From the NCBI RefSeq assembly GCF_024494595.1, contig NZ_JANHDI010000016.1, forward strand, positions 1 through 64,000: a DNA stretch of 64,000 nucleotides, given 5' to 3'. The translations under genes were made by a program, and so were the position numbers. This document shows, in pieces, positions 17,902-26,400 of this stretch (the stretch's first letter is position 1; the number at the start of each line of letters is the position of its first letter). Under the pieces are notes generated by a model. The model ran no database searches. It had not been told where the DNA came from and saw nothing but the letters and a program-made list of their open reading frames with translations. The DNA is from Halobellus rarus. GTDB lineage: Archaea > Halobacteriota > Halobacteria > Halobacteriales > Haloferacaceae.

Positions 17902-18447
17902 ATGAGCACGCAGAAAGAGACACAACAGCGCGCGGGTACCGTCGAAGAAAACGCACTCCGGCTCGAGACCGAGAAGGCAGAGCAGATCATCGACGCGTTG
18001 AACACCGACCTCGCGGACGCGTACGTCCTCTATCACCAGCTCCACAAGCACCACTGGAACGTCGAGGGGGCGGAGTTCCTCGACGTCCACGTGTTCCTCC
18101 AGGAAGTCTACGAGGACGTAGAGGACGCGGCCGACGAACTCGCCGAGCGGCTCCAGGCGCTCGGGGGCGTCCCGCACGCCAGTATGACGACGCTCGCGGA
18201 GAACGCGACGGTCGAGCCCGAAGACGAGGACGTCTACGACATCCGGACGTCGCTCTCGAACGACCTCGAGATGATGGGCGACATCATCGAGAGCTACCGG
18301 CAGCACGTCGAACTCGCCGAGGGGCTCGGTGACCACGCGACCGCCCAGATGCTCCGCGAACAGCTGGAAACGATCGAGGGACACACCCACCACGTCGAAC
18401 ACTACCTCGAAGACGACACGCTCGTGCGCGAGTCGGCGACGAAGTAA
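17902..18447 (+). CDS. dpsA: DpsA, iron-storing DNA-protecting ferritin-like protein
   Basis: 181 residues, the length of haloarchaeal DpsA. The Dps ferroxidase-site signature is clear: HQLHKHHWNVEG (about 46-57) followed by the D-x-x-x-E type helix of DVHVFLQEVYEDVEDAADELAER. Twelve subunits oxidise Fe(II) with peroxide and store the iron. The TATA box GTTATAAG gives a very short leader. It is convergent with the iron-box operon that follows, so two iron-related units sit together. Confidence 0.95.
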   Translation: MSTQKETQQRAGTVEENALRLETEKAEQIIDALNTDLADAYVLYHQLHKHHWNVEGAEFLDVHVFLQEVYEDVEDAADELAERLQALGGVPHASMTTLAENATVEPEDEDVYDIRTSLSNDLEMMGDIIESYRQHVELAEGLGDHATAQMLREQLETIEGHTHHVEHYLEDDTLVRESATK

Positions 18448-18464
18448 CGCCGTCGGGTGACCTA

Positions 18465-18797
18465 TTAGCGGACGTCGGGCGCGGTTTCGTCCGTGTGGCC
18501 GGGAAGTTCCAGTTCGATCTCGAGCTCCGGTTCACCGGTCCCGTCGAAGTCGATTTCGAGCTCGACCGGTTCGCCGAACGCGAACGGGAGTTCCCACTCG
18601 TCGGTCACGAGTCGAATGTCGTCGCCGTCGCGGAGCTGTTTTCCAAGGTCGATCAGAAACGCGCCCGCTTCGTTGGCGTCGAGGCGATACTCTTCCTCGA
18701 ACTTCCGACCGGTTCGGATCGTCGTCCGTTCCGATTCCGTCTCGGCCGTCGGTCTCGTCTCGGATTCCGATTCCGTGGAATTCGGTGTGTCGGTCAT
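18465..18797 (-). CDS. Amphi-Trp domain protein
   Basis: 110 residues. An acidic Ser/Thr/Glu-rich N-terminus (1-40) precedes an amphi-Trp domain (about 42-105; FEEEYRLDANEAGAFLIDLG, then VTDEWELPFAFGEPVELEIDFD). The domain is common in haloarchaea; its role is not established. ATG 18797 is four bases after the stop of a 55-residue gene, so both should be on one mRNA under the iron box at 18,978-18,993. Confidence 0.85.
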   Translation of the reverse strand: MTDTPNSTESESETRPTAETESERTTIRTGRKFEEEYRLDANEAGAFLIDLGKQLRDGDDIRLVTDEWELPFAFGEPVELEIDFDGTGEPELEIELELPGHTDETAPDVR

Positions 18798-18801
18798 ACG
18801 A

Positions 18802-18969
18802 TCACCGACGCACGTCGACAGTGAGATCGCTCGCGATCCAGCCGTCCGTGTTGTCGGCTTCGATGAACACGGATCGACTCGGACGGCTTTCACAGACGGT
18901 TATCGTCGGAGAGTGATCGGGTTCGCGCGCCGATTGTGGGTCGGGACGCGACTGAGCGCCTACGGACAT
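18802..18969 (-). CDS. 55-residue small haloarchaeal protein
   Basis: The reading frame starts MSVGAQSRPDP and ends IASDLTVDVRR. The C-terminal half (RSVFIEADNTDGWIASDLTV) resembles a family of tiny haloarchaeal proteins that share a 'DGWI-SD-TVEV' tail (I think DUF7331-like, not certain). It ends four bases before the amphi-Trp gene. The TATA region and an iron-box palindrome lie 9-29 bases before its ATG, so this is probably the first gene of a leaderless transcript. Confidence 0.65.
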   Translation of the reverse strand: MSVGAQSRPDPQSAREPDHSPTITVCESRPSRSVFIEADNTDGWIASDLTVDVRR

Positions 18970-18977
18970 TAGCGGTG

Positions 18978-18993
18978 TTTAGGCTTACCTAAA
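18978..18993. promoter_or_regulatory. Iron-box-like palindrome (DtxR/SirR/Idr type)
   Basis: Perfect 6-4-6 inverted repeat, TTTAGG and CCTAAA around CTTA. It resembles the TTAGG...CCTAA sites of DtxR-family metal-dependent regulators in archaea and bacteria. It overlaps the TATA region of the 55-aa/amphi-Trp operon, so metal-loaded repressor would block transcription. Confidence 0.6.
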
Positions 18994-19031
18994 ATAAAAA
19001 GGGTCCGGTCCGTTCCCGAGGTCGGAGAGCG

Positions 19032-19187
19032 CTATCGCCCCTCGCCATATGGGAGCGACGGGATCGAAACGTCTTCGGCTTCGACGCCGTCCAGATCCTC
19101 CGAGACCAGTTCGAGAAGTTTCTCGGCCACGTCTGGACGGAGCAGACCGGCGAGGCGCACGAATGGCGCGAGGGGGAACTGCGACGC
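19032..19187 (-). other. Open frame directly after the phosphoesterase stop
   Basis: After the TGA of the phosphoesterase the same frame stays open for 51 codons and ends with TAG at 19,032-19,034. The translation is protein-like and acidic (RPDVAEKLLELVSEDLDGVE, then AEDVSIPSLPYGEG). It could be a lost C-terminal extension cut by a recent stop, a small separate gene with a GTG start, or chance. The opposite strand is also open here, which weakens the case. Confidence 0.3.
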
Positions 19188-19955
19188 TCAGTCCGACAAC
19201 CGAACCCGGTGTTCAGTCCCATCGCCCGCGCGGTGTTCGAAGACGGTCTGCTCGCCGGTCCGGAGTACGGCGAACGCGCCCGTCTCGCCGCGGGGGTTGC
19301 GACGCTTGTTGAAGGAGTCGACCGTGAAGTGCGCGCGGCCGTCGACGTCGTCGTAGTGCCAGGCGTGGAGGTGACCGTTCACGACGGTCTCGATCCGGTC
19401 CGCGGCGGGGTCGAGGACCTCTCGAACCGCTCGCTTGTTGCCGCAGAAGGCCTCCTCCGGGTGTTCTCCGAACCAGTAATTGTCGCCCACGGATCGGTAG
19501 TGAACGGGGTGGTGAACGAAGACGACGGCGTCTCGGAGGTCCGCAACCGCGTCCTTCAGGGCGTCGAGTTGGACGGCGTCGACCTCACCGCGACTTCCGG
19601 AGAGCCGCGGGGCCGAGGAGTCGAGGAAGACCCGGTCGGCGTCGGGGTCGATCCGCCAGCGGTCGTTCCCCACGAGCCCCTCGAACGTATCGAGATCCAG
19701 GTGGTCGACGTCGTGGTTCCCCGGAACGACGCGGTACGGGATCGGGAGGTCGTCGAGTCGGTCCACGAACCGATCGAGTAGGCGGCGGTCGGCCTCAGGG
19801 CCGGCCCCCGCGACGACGTCGCCGAGGACGAGCAGTTCGTCGGGATCCCGCGCCAGGAACCGCTCTGTGACCGACTCGAAGGCGCCGAACAGCGGATCCG
19901 CGCTGTCGGGACCCAGGTGGAGGTCCGAGACGATAGCGACGGTATCACCGGTCAT
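19188..19955 (-). CDS. Calcineurin-like metallophosphoesterase
   Basis: 255 residues with the complete metallophosphoesterase ligand set in order: DLHLG (10-14), GDVV, GNHD, a His in FVHHPVH and GHLHAWH. Two metals would be bound and a phosphomonoester or diester hydrolysed. The substrate is unknown; the class includes 3',5'-cyclic nucleotide phosphodiesterases, which is notable because a nucleotide cyclase fusion is encoded 0.6 kb upstream in the same direction. It follows the GNAT gene by 25 bases. Confidence 0.9.
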   Translation of the reverse strand: MTGDTVAIVSDLHLGPDSADPLFGAFESVTERFLARDPDELLVLGDVVAGAGPEADRRLLDRFVDRLDDLPIPYRVVPGNHDVDHLDLDTFEGLVGNDRWRIDPDADRVFLDSSAPRLSGSRGEVDAVQLDALKDAVADLRDAVVFVHHPVHYRSVGDNYWFGEHPEEAFCGNKRAVREVLDPAADRIETVVNGHLHAWHYDDVDGRAHFTVDSFNKRRNPRGETGAFAVLRTGEQTVFEHRAGDGTEHRVRLSD

Positions 19956-19980
19956 CGATCCGAGTCCGCGTGGCGTGCAG

Positions 19981-20523
19981 TCATCGCTCGAATCCCTCGA
20001 CGTCGACCCCGTAGTACACCGTGTCGATACCCTGGCCCCTGTCGTCCTCGATCCGAGTGAGCAACTCGAACCCGAGGTCCTCGAGGAGGTCGAGGTGACG
20101 GTCGTTCGAGTCCCACGTGCGGGTCGTCACGTAGGGTTCCCGAACGTCCTCGGGGACGTCGGTCAACAGTTCGTGGTACAGTCTCCGGGCGTGGCCCTCG
20201 CGTCGGTGTGCCGGATCGACGATGATCGTCGAGACGTAATCGGACGGCGTGTACGCGCCGAGTTCGTCGATGGCGTAGCCCGGACGGAACGAGAGGAACC
20301 CGTAGACGTCCTCGCCGTCGCGAGCGAGGACGAACGACTGGTCGATGCACTGCTCGAAATACTCGTCGAGCGCGTCGTTCCGCTGTTCGTCGAGCCCGTC
20401 GGTCTGGGTCGTTCCCTGGCGGGCGGACAGCGGCGGCACGAACTCGGCTTCGGCGGCCGCGAGTAGTCTGCGGATCTCGTCGGCGTACGGTCGCGGATCG
20501 GCCACGTATTCGACGGTCGTCAT
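19981..20523 (-). CDS. GNAT-family N-acetyltransferase
   Basis: 180 residues. GNAT motif A (IIVDPAHRREGHARRLYHEL, about 117-136) binds acetyl-CoA pyrophosphate; the later strand-helix (LLEDLGFELLTRIED) is motif B. The substrate cannot be told. It starts two bases after the cyclase-methyltransferase stop and precedes the phosphoesterase, so the three may be one operon. Confidence 0.88.
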   Translation of the reverse strand: MTTVEYVADPRPYADEIRRLLAAAEAEFVPPLSARQGTTQTDGLDEQRNDALDEYFEQCIDQSFVLARDGEDVYGFLSFRPGYAIDELGAYTPSDYVSTIIVDPAHRREGHARRLYHELLTDVPEDVREPYVTTRTWDSNDRHLDLLEDLGFELLTRIEDDRGQGIDTVYYGVDVEGFER

Positions 20524-20525
20524 CG

Positions 20526-22088
20526 TTACGCCTCGGTTGGAACCGCGATCACGTATATCCGGTGGACCGTGACGTCGGTGGGATCGAGTTGCTTCCGCGC
20601 GCGCTGCTTGAACTGCTCGCGGAAGATCTCCCGCTGAGACTCGCTCTGCAGGCGTTCGCAGTAGGCGTTCAGACTCGCCTCCGCGAAGTCGTCGACGATG
20701 GTGTCGGGAGCGGTGTCGTTGTCGTCTTTCACCCTGATTGGATCGAATCCGTGTCCTTCCAGTAAGTCCCCCATTTCGTCGGTGTTGTAGTAGATGAGAT
20801 CCAGCGGCGGGTTCAGGTTCTCGAAGTAGGCGTCGTAGTCGAAGTCGTTGAGCACCTCGACCGCGACCTGATGGAGCTCCTTGTAGGTGCCCTCGTGGCC
20901 CTGATGGATCGCCAGGAGCCCGTCGGGAGCGATCAGCTTTCTGAGGTTGGCGTACGCCTCGTGTTGGCCCTCGACCCAGTGCATCGCGGCGTTCGAGAAG
21001 ATCAGGTCGTAGCGGCCGATCTCCTCGTCGGGACAGTACTTCTCGATCTTCTCGTAGCTGTACTCGATGTCGAGGTGCTCGGGGCTGTGCTCGGTGCGGG
21101 CCTTCGCGATCGCCGATCGGGAAGAGTCGATCCCGACGACCGACGCGTCGGGGTACCGCTCCGCCAGTCGCTCCGTCACCTTACCGGTGCCGCAGCCGAC
21201 GTCGAGGATGTGGTCGGGATCGAACTCCCGGGTCACCGTCGCCGACTCGATGAATCCGAGGAGTTGGACCGACTGCTGTTCCTGGATCGTCGAGTGCTCC
21301 TCGTAGCGGTCCGGGTTGCGGAACAGCGCCCGGTCGTCGTTGATCCGCTCTAAGCAGGCGTTCGTGAAGTGGTTGAGGAGCGCCCCGTCCATATAGCGCT
21401 CGTCCTGCGTGTACGCCTGCGTGAACGCGTTGAGCGCCTCCTCGTAGTTCTGATTGGCGAACTCGCGCGTCCCCTCGTTGAACAGGTGGATGTACGTCTC
21501 GCTGAACTTCGTCGTATCGCAGAGGTGAAAGACGTCGAGGTCACGGCGAATCCCCCGGAGGCTCTGGTCGGGGATCCGCCGGCCGACGTAGCCGTCGGGG
21601 AGTTCGTGGACCGAACTCGAGTGATACGTGTTTTCGTCGACCAGGATCGAGGCGTCGTACTCCTTGCACAGTCCCTCGAGGCGGGCCGCGATGTTCACGC
21701 TGCGGCCGATGACCGTCGAATCGATGTCGGCGATCGTGGTCTCGTTGACCGGGCCCGTCGCGATGCCGATACCGACGTTGACTGAGCCGAACCGACGGTC
21801 GATGCCGCCCTGGTCGTTCGTGTACCGGTGGATCTCCGTCGCCGCGTTCAGCGCGCTCTGCCCGGGGGCGTCACCTCGAAAGACGGCCATAATCCCGTCG
21901 CCGACGACTTTGTCGATCACCCCGCCCTGTTTTTCCACCACAGTCCGGACGTGTCCGAAGAGTCCGTCGAGCATCTCGCTGATCTCGTCGTCAGCGTAGT
22001 TGTCGAGAAGAAGCGTGAAGTTCCGCACGTCGAGAAAGAGCACCGAGACGGGGTCCCCTTCACTGTCGGGCAGCGAGTCGGCAGCCAT
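20526..22088 (-). CDS. Class III nucleotide cyclase fused to SAM-dependent methyltransferase
   Basis: 520 residues. Residues 11-190 are a class III cyclase domain: metal ligands Asp20 (FLDVRNF) and Asp64 (VVGDGIM), purine-selecting Lys60 and Thr125 (STVIG), transition-state Asn132 and Arg136 (SVNIAARLE), so the catalytic set looks intact and adenylate-type. Residues 195-250 look TPR-like. Residues 270-520 are a class I methyltransferase with ILDVGCGTGK (294-303), Asp321 and SNAAMHW, closest in feel to trans-aconitate/Tam-type enzymes. ATG 22088 is preferred; a GTG lies five codons upstream. The domain pairing is unusual. It could make cAMP, or the cyclase fold could be a sensor for the methyltransferase. 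Confidence 0.9.
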   Translation of the reverse strand: MAADSLPDSEGDPVSVLFLDVRNFTLLLDNYADDEISEMLDGLFGHVRTVVEKQGGVIDKVVGDGIMAVFRGDAPGQSALNAATEIHRYTNDQGGIDRRFGSVNVGIGIATGPVNETTIADIDSTVIGRSVNIAARLEGLCKEYDASILVDENTYHSSSVHELPDGYVGRRIPDQSLRGIRRDLDVFHLCDTTKFSETYIHLFNEGTREFANQNYEEALNAFTQAYTQDERYMDGALLNHFTNACLERINDDRALFRNPDRYEEHSTIQEQQSVQLLGFIESATVTREFDPDHILDVGCGTGKVTERLAERYPDASVVGIDSSRSAIAKARTEHSPEHLDIEYSYEKIEKYCPDEEIGRYDLIFSNAAMHWVEGQHEAYANLRKLIAPDGLLAIHQGHEGTYKELHQVAVEVLNDFDYDAYFENLNPPLDLIYYNTDEMGDLLEGHGFDPIRVKDDNDTAPDTIVDDFAEASLNAYCERLQSESQREIFREQFKQRARKQLDPTDVTVHRIYVIAVPTEA

Positions 22089-22321
22089 ACGCGCTCGGTT
22101 CACGCGGGGGAAGCAAAAGTCATCGGGATGTGTCGCGGTACCGCAGTCGGGGACGCGCTACGATAAGGGCACACATCAGAACCATCCTCCGAGGTCGTGT
22201 CTCTCAGAGTACCTACACACTGTGAGGATTAGGGTTAACGACAGGGGTTTCCGCGAAGTGCGTGAAGCATCTAGTCATCGTTTGTTCGAGCCTGCGTTCC
22301 GACTGAATATGATGGACCCCT

Positions 22322-22668
22322 ATGAACGACTCACGACAGCGGATATCGACCGAGACAGCAGTACGGCTACTGACCGAACAGCAGCGACGACAGAGCCACA
22401 TCAGGTGACTGACTCACCCGACGGGACGACTGTGGACCAGCTCACGAAGCAACTAGAGGAGGCAGAGTCTACGAACTCGAACGGATCCTCCGAACATCGA
22501 GGTACCGGGCTTCACCACGTTCACCTGCCGAAGTTACAGGGGGCGGACGTCATCGTTTACGACTCGGATCAGCAAACGGTTCGACGCGGACAACACCTCG
22601 AAGATGTTCGCAGCCTCCTCCGCCCCATTGAAGAGCATTGTGCGGGTATTTCGAAACCAACGGTCTGA
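22322..22668 (+). pseudogene. Frameshifted DUF7344-type winged-helix protein
   Basis: Translation from ATG 22322 gives TETAVRLLTEQQRRQSHIR and then stops (TGA 22,406-22,408). The next frame continues as VTDSPDGTTVDQLTKQLEEA and LHHVHLPKLQGADVIVYDSD, the hallmark 'HVHLPKL..A.V..YD' of the DUF7344 HTH family. Restoring one G in the AGGTG at 22,403-22,407 joins the two halves into a normal protein. So either a one-base deletion has inactivated a regulator or ribosomes slip by -1 here. No slippery heptamer is visible, so I favour a pseudogene. Confidence 0.7.
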
Positions 22669-22926
22669 CTACCCTACGTATGCTCGGACAAATTATCGAG
22701 AAGTTGTTGTCGACGTCCGAAGCGGCGACCTTGTTCGAATACCGGAATTGTTTTACTTTCCATATGTTCACGGAGATGGCTAGATATACCCGCTGTGAGA
22801 TAACCATCGAAACTGTCCCGACAGCGTCCGTCCTTGGCTGGGCTCCATCCGTTCCAAGCGGTTGCCGACCCGGTACGGGACGGCCATCTCACGTGCGGAA
22901 AGCCAGCTATCAGGGGTGACTGTTTC

Positions 22927-24159
22927 GTGACACAACTGGAACGGAACAGCGTGTTCTGGTGGATGTACGTGGCAGCTCTCGCGGCAGCAGCGGCTTTCAT
23001 TGCGCACTCCTTCGTCGGGATACTCGTTCTCGGTCTGTTCGGGTACTATGCGACCCGTCCGATATGCACCCGCTTCACAACGGTCTTCGGATCCAAGCGC
23101 GTAGCGGCCGGACTGACAGCAGTCACTGTCCTCTTCCCAATATTGGTACTCACGCTTTACGCGGGAGTTCGAATGTTTCAGCAGATCCAGCGACAGTTCG
23201 AGGAGAGCGTACTCTCGATGCTCGCCTCGCGAGTCGTCGGGGTCGACGTTGAGGAGAACGGTCCCGGAGCGTTGCTCAGAGACCCGCCGTCCATCGACCA
23301 ACTGACCGACCTACTATTCGGGTCCGCCGTCCAGCAGGGACTGTCCGTCCTCGATCTCTTGTTCGGGGCGGTCCTCCTCGTCGGACTCGCCGTAACGCTG
23401 TCGTATGCCCTACTCGTATACGACGAGGCGCTCTCTGACGCATTCGCGGAGTTCGTCGGCGGTCCGGACGAGACCGTCTACTCGTACGCAACGGCCGTCG
23501 ATACCGACCTCGAATCGGTCTTTTTCGGTAACCTCCTGTTCGCCCTCATCATGTCCGTAGTAGCGATGGCAGCCTACACGACTACCAACCTCCTCGCGCC
23601 GCCCGGTGCCCAGATCCCGATGGTGTTCACCCTCGGGGTGCTGACGGGGTTCACCAGCCTCATCCCGATCGTTGTCAGCAAAGTCGTGTATCTCCCTGTC
23701 GTCGCGTACCTCGCCCTCACTACGACGCAGGGGGGAAACGGGGGATTCGTCTTCGTCGGGGTCGTCCTCGTCAGCTACGTTCTTGTACTCGATATCCTCC
23801 CGCAATCGGTCCTCCAGCCCTATATCTCGGGCCGGCAACTGAACCCGATGATCCTCCTCTTCGCTTATATTCTCGGTCCCCTCCTGTTCGGGTGGTACGG
23901 GTTCTTCCTCCTACCGATCGTGTTTGTATTGATGTTCGAGGCGGTCCGGATCGTCCTCCCCGAACTCCTCCACGGCGAGCCCATCGGACCGGAACCCGGA
24001 CTCGCTGAGGAGGCCGGTGCCGATACGGATGCGATGCAGGAAGGCAATGCTGACGCGGATGCGATGCAGGAAGACAATGCCGACGCGGATGCGATGCAGG
24101 AAGACGATGCCGACGCGGCTACGTCGGATACAGACGGGACGAGCACGACCCGGGGGTAA
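22927..24159 (+). CDS. AI-2E/PerM family membrane transporter
   Basis: 410 residues from a GTG at 22927, with about eight membrane helices in the AI-2E (YdiK/PerM) layout: two N-terminal helices, a long amphipathic region (70-140), then a C-terminal block with SYVLVLDILPQSVLQPYISGR near 310. A longer ORF starts 31 codons upstream but those residues are polar and unlike the family. The last 45 residues are acidic and contain three copies of DADAMQEDNA-type repeats. The substrate is unknown for archaeal members. Confidence 0.88.
   Translation: MTQLERNSVFWWMYVAALAAAAAFIAHSFVGILVLGLFGYYATRPICTRFTTVFGSKRVAAGLTAVTVLFPILVLTLYAGVRMFQQIQRQFEESVLSMLASRVVGVDVEENGPGALLRDPPSIDQLTDLLFGSAVQQGLSVLDLLFGAVLLVGLAVTLSYALLVYDEALSDAFAEFVGGPDETVYSYATAVDTDLESVFFGNLLFALIMSVVAMAAYTTTNLLAPPGAQIPMVFTLGVLTGFTSLIPIVVSKVVYLPVVAYLALTTTQGGNGGFVFVGVVLVSYVLVLDILPQSVLQPYISGRQLNPMILLFAYILGPLLFGWYGFFLLPIVFVLMFEAVRIVLPELLHGEPIGPEPGLAEEAGADTDAMQEGNADADAMQEDNADADAMQEDDADAATSDTDGTSTTRG
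24028..24117 (+). repeat. Three tandem 30-bp repeats in the AI-2E gene tail
   Basis: Units start at 24028, 24058 and 24088 with GATGCGATGCAGGAA and differ at only a few bases. Each encodes ten residues of the acidic cytoplasmic tail. Near-identity at DNA level indicates recent expansion. Confidence 0.85.
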
Positions 24160-24338
24160 CCCCATACTCGAGGATCGCCGTCGTGAGTTCACTCCGGGGG
24201 GTGCTCGCTACGATGTCGGAGTGTAATCCACGAGCGGGATCCCACGTCTATCCCGTGACGCAGACATTGTTGTGACTGTCTTCCGGAGATCGCGCTCCCG
24301 GTGACGCGATCGCCGGTGAGAGACGACGACAGTCCGTA

Positions 24339-24977
24339 TCAGGAGTTCCGGGAGCCGAACCGACGTCGGAAGAACCCCGCGAGCGGGACGAAGTACCCGG
24401 AGCCGCCGACGGCCACGATCAGTCCGCCGATCGTGTTGAACAGCATGTCCGTGACGATGTCGTCGACGCCGTAGACGACCAGCGGTGCCTCGATGCCGAG
24501 TAGCTGCGGTACCTGTCCGGACGCGAATTCGAGTAGTTCCCAGACGACGGAGACAGCGAGGACGAACACGACGATGAACACGGGCCGGAAGCTGGCCGGA
24601 ACGTGAAGTTCCTCCGAGTGGAGTTCGAACCCGCGGAAGGTCGCGTATCCCAGCCCAGCGACGAGAGTCGCTGAGACCGTGTGCGTCACGCTGTCGAACC
24701 AGGAGAACCACGAGTACGGGCCGAGCGACCCCACGCTGTGAAGGGAGACGGCGATGGTAATCCACAGGACCAGCGCGGGACTCATCGTGTACTCGTACTC
24801 CCGGCGGATCGCGGCCGGGATTAACGTGAGCGTCAGACCGAACGCGCCGTTGACAGCCATGCCCAGGCGTAGCGTGATCAGGCCGACGAGGCAGATACCC
24901 GCCAGTACGACCTGCAACAGTCGGGTCAGCAGGCGTTGTCTCCGCTGCGAGAGGCCGATGGCATCGGTGACTGTCAT
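24339..24977 (-). CDS. Multi-pass membrane protein, YjdF/DUF2238-like
   Basis: 212 residues, five to six membrane helices. The conserved-looking parts are WFDSVTHTVSATLVAGLGYA (about 108-127), VVWELLEF and YGVDDIVTDMLFNTIGG. This pattern of a His in a 'D.VTH' helix, a Trp-Glu pair and a 'DD..TDM..N..G' segment recalls DUF2238/YjdF proteins. The ATG overlaps the stop of the next gene upstream (ATGA), so they form a pair. Function unknown. Confidence 0.8.
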   Translation of the reverse strand: MTVTDAIGLSQRRQRLLTRLLQVVLAGICLVGLITLRLGMAVNGAFGLTLTLIPAAIRREYEYTMSPALVLWITIAVSLHSVGSLGPYSWFSWFDSVTHTVSATLVAGLGYATFRGFELHSEELHVPASFRPVFIVVFVLAVSVVWELLEFASGQVPQLLGIEAPLVVYGVDDIVTDMLFNTIGGLIVAVGGSGYFVPLAGFFRRRFGSRNS

Positions 24978-25564
24978 GACGTCTCCTCCGGGACGACCGG
25001 TCGGTGACGTGAACCGACGTGTTCGATACGGTCGAAGTACCACAGGAAGATCCCACCCATAACGAGGCTGACGACCATAACGGCGACGAGGTCCCACTGA
25101 AGTTCGGCCTGTGAGTGGATGAAGGAGGTGCCAAACACCTGGTCTGAATAGTAGCCGGCGATCGTCCACCACGACTGGAAGGCGATAGTCGTCATCACGG
25201 CGAACAGCACTGCGAAGCGGCGGCTCATCTCCACGTCGGTGAATGAGTCGAGCTCGACGACGGCCGCGAGCGCGACGGACGAAATGGCGACGTATCCGGT
25301 GACCTCCGGGGCGAAACCGAACGTTCGCGCGGTCACGCCGACAGCGACGACCAACCCGAGTGGCCACGGGAGCATCACCCGCCAGTCCCGTCGCAGCACC
25401 GCCGGAACGACGAGGATTCCGGCAGCGACCAGTGCGAGTACGCCCCCGAGTAGCGGCGCCATAAGGAGGCCAACGGCGGCGATCAGGATCACGAACCCGA
25501 CGAAGGCCCACCCAAGTGTCGCGTTCGTTGTCGCGTTTCGCGCGAGCGAGTGTGTGATAGCCAT
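24974..25564 (-). CDS. Multi-pass membrane protein, partner of the YjdF-like protein
   Basis: 196 residues with about six helices; no family recognised with confidence. Features are Gly-rich helices 17-55, WWTIAGYYSDQVFGTSFIHS (about 131-150) and a soluble C-terminus (HVGSRHRPVVPEETS). It is translationally coupled to the following YjdF-like gene, so the two may form a complex. Confidence 0.75.
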   Translation of the reverse strand: MAITHSLARNATTNATLGWAFVGFVILIAAVGLLMAPLLGGVLALVAAGILVVPAVLRRDWRVMLPWPLGLVVAVGVTARTFGFAPEVTGYVAISSVALAAVVELDSFTDVEMSRRFAVLFAVMTTIAFQSWWTIAGYYSDQVFGTSFIHSQAELQWDLVAVMVVSLVMGGIFLWYFDRIEHVGSRHRPVVPEETS

Positions 25565-26149
25565 AGTTGTACGTCGTCAGACGGGACTCTCTCGCCGACC
25601 GGTGCGTGAATCTCCGGGTGTTCGTCCCGTCACGATTCCACAGTTCGCGGCCAGATATCCACCGGTCCCGCACGCGGCCGGCCCGCGTGGGTACGTAACT
25701 GCGACCACGCCGGTATGAGACGCCCCTCCACCCTCGGCAGAGAGTGTCCTCGGTGCCAGACCCGGGTCAGTAACGGCCTGGGTCGCCAATACATATGCGA
25801 CCTTCGACCCGGAGGGATAAACGCTATTTCCATCGTTAGAATATATGAATATGTGAATAGTTCTTTCGCGGGGATTCGACTGTGGGGTGGCCCTGTTGTG
25901 CGTGGGATACTCGTAGAACGAACGGATATTCCAGTGGTAAGTACTACCTATTCGCGGACACGCTATAGCTAATAACTGAAAAATATCTGACTGTATGTAT
26001 TGAAATCAAGTATCACGATGAGTGCGTCGGATCTCCTCGTCGATACACATTATTTTATAATTATCGTATATCAACTTTCGTCCATCCGTCGATCAATCCT
26101 GACATCCCCGTTAGTTAGTAGTATAGGTATAATTATATATTAAAAGTTT

Positions 26150-26400
26150 TGAGGATTATCGTCGGTCGCGTCGGCATACTCGGGGAGGAGGATCACCAGA
26201 AAGTGATTGACCTGTTCCGAGAGACATTCGATTAGTTCCGCCCTCCACAGAAGATCGATAGCTTTCACCGGTCCGAAATCGCCATAAATCGTCGATATTG
26301 TAGGGAGAGAGAACACGTATCAAGTGACCCACGATGGTTCTTGCTGAAGCGTCGACCGTGTCTTCGTAGGCGGTATCAAGATATATTCCTATTGATATAT
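26150..26400 (-). pseudogene. Decayed coding fragment, family unknown
   Basis: On the minus strand one frame reads DTAYEDTVDASARTIVGHLI and RVLSPYNIDDLWRF, and a shifted frame continues AIDLLWRAELIECLSEQVNH then FLVILLPEYADATDDN before a stop near 26,147. The two parts look like one acidic protein interrupted by a frameshift near 26,270. No family recognised. Confidence 0.3.
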
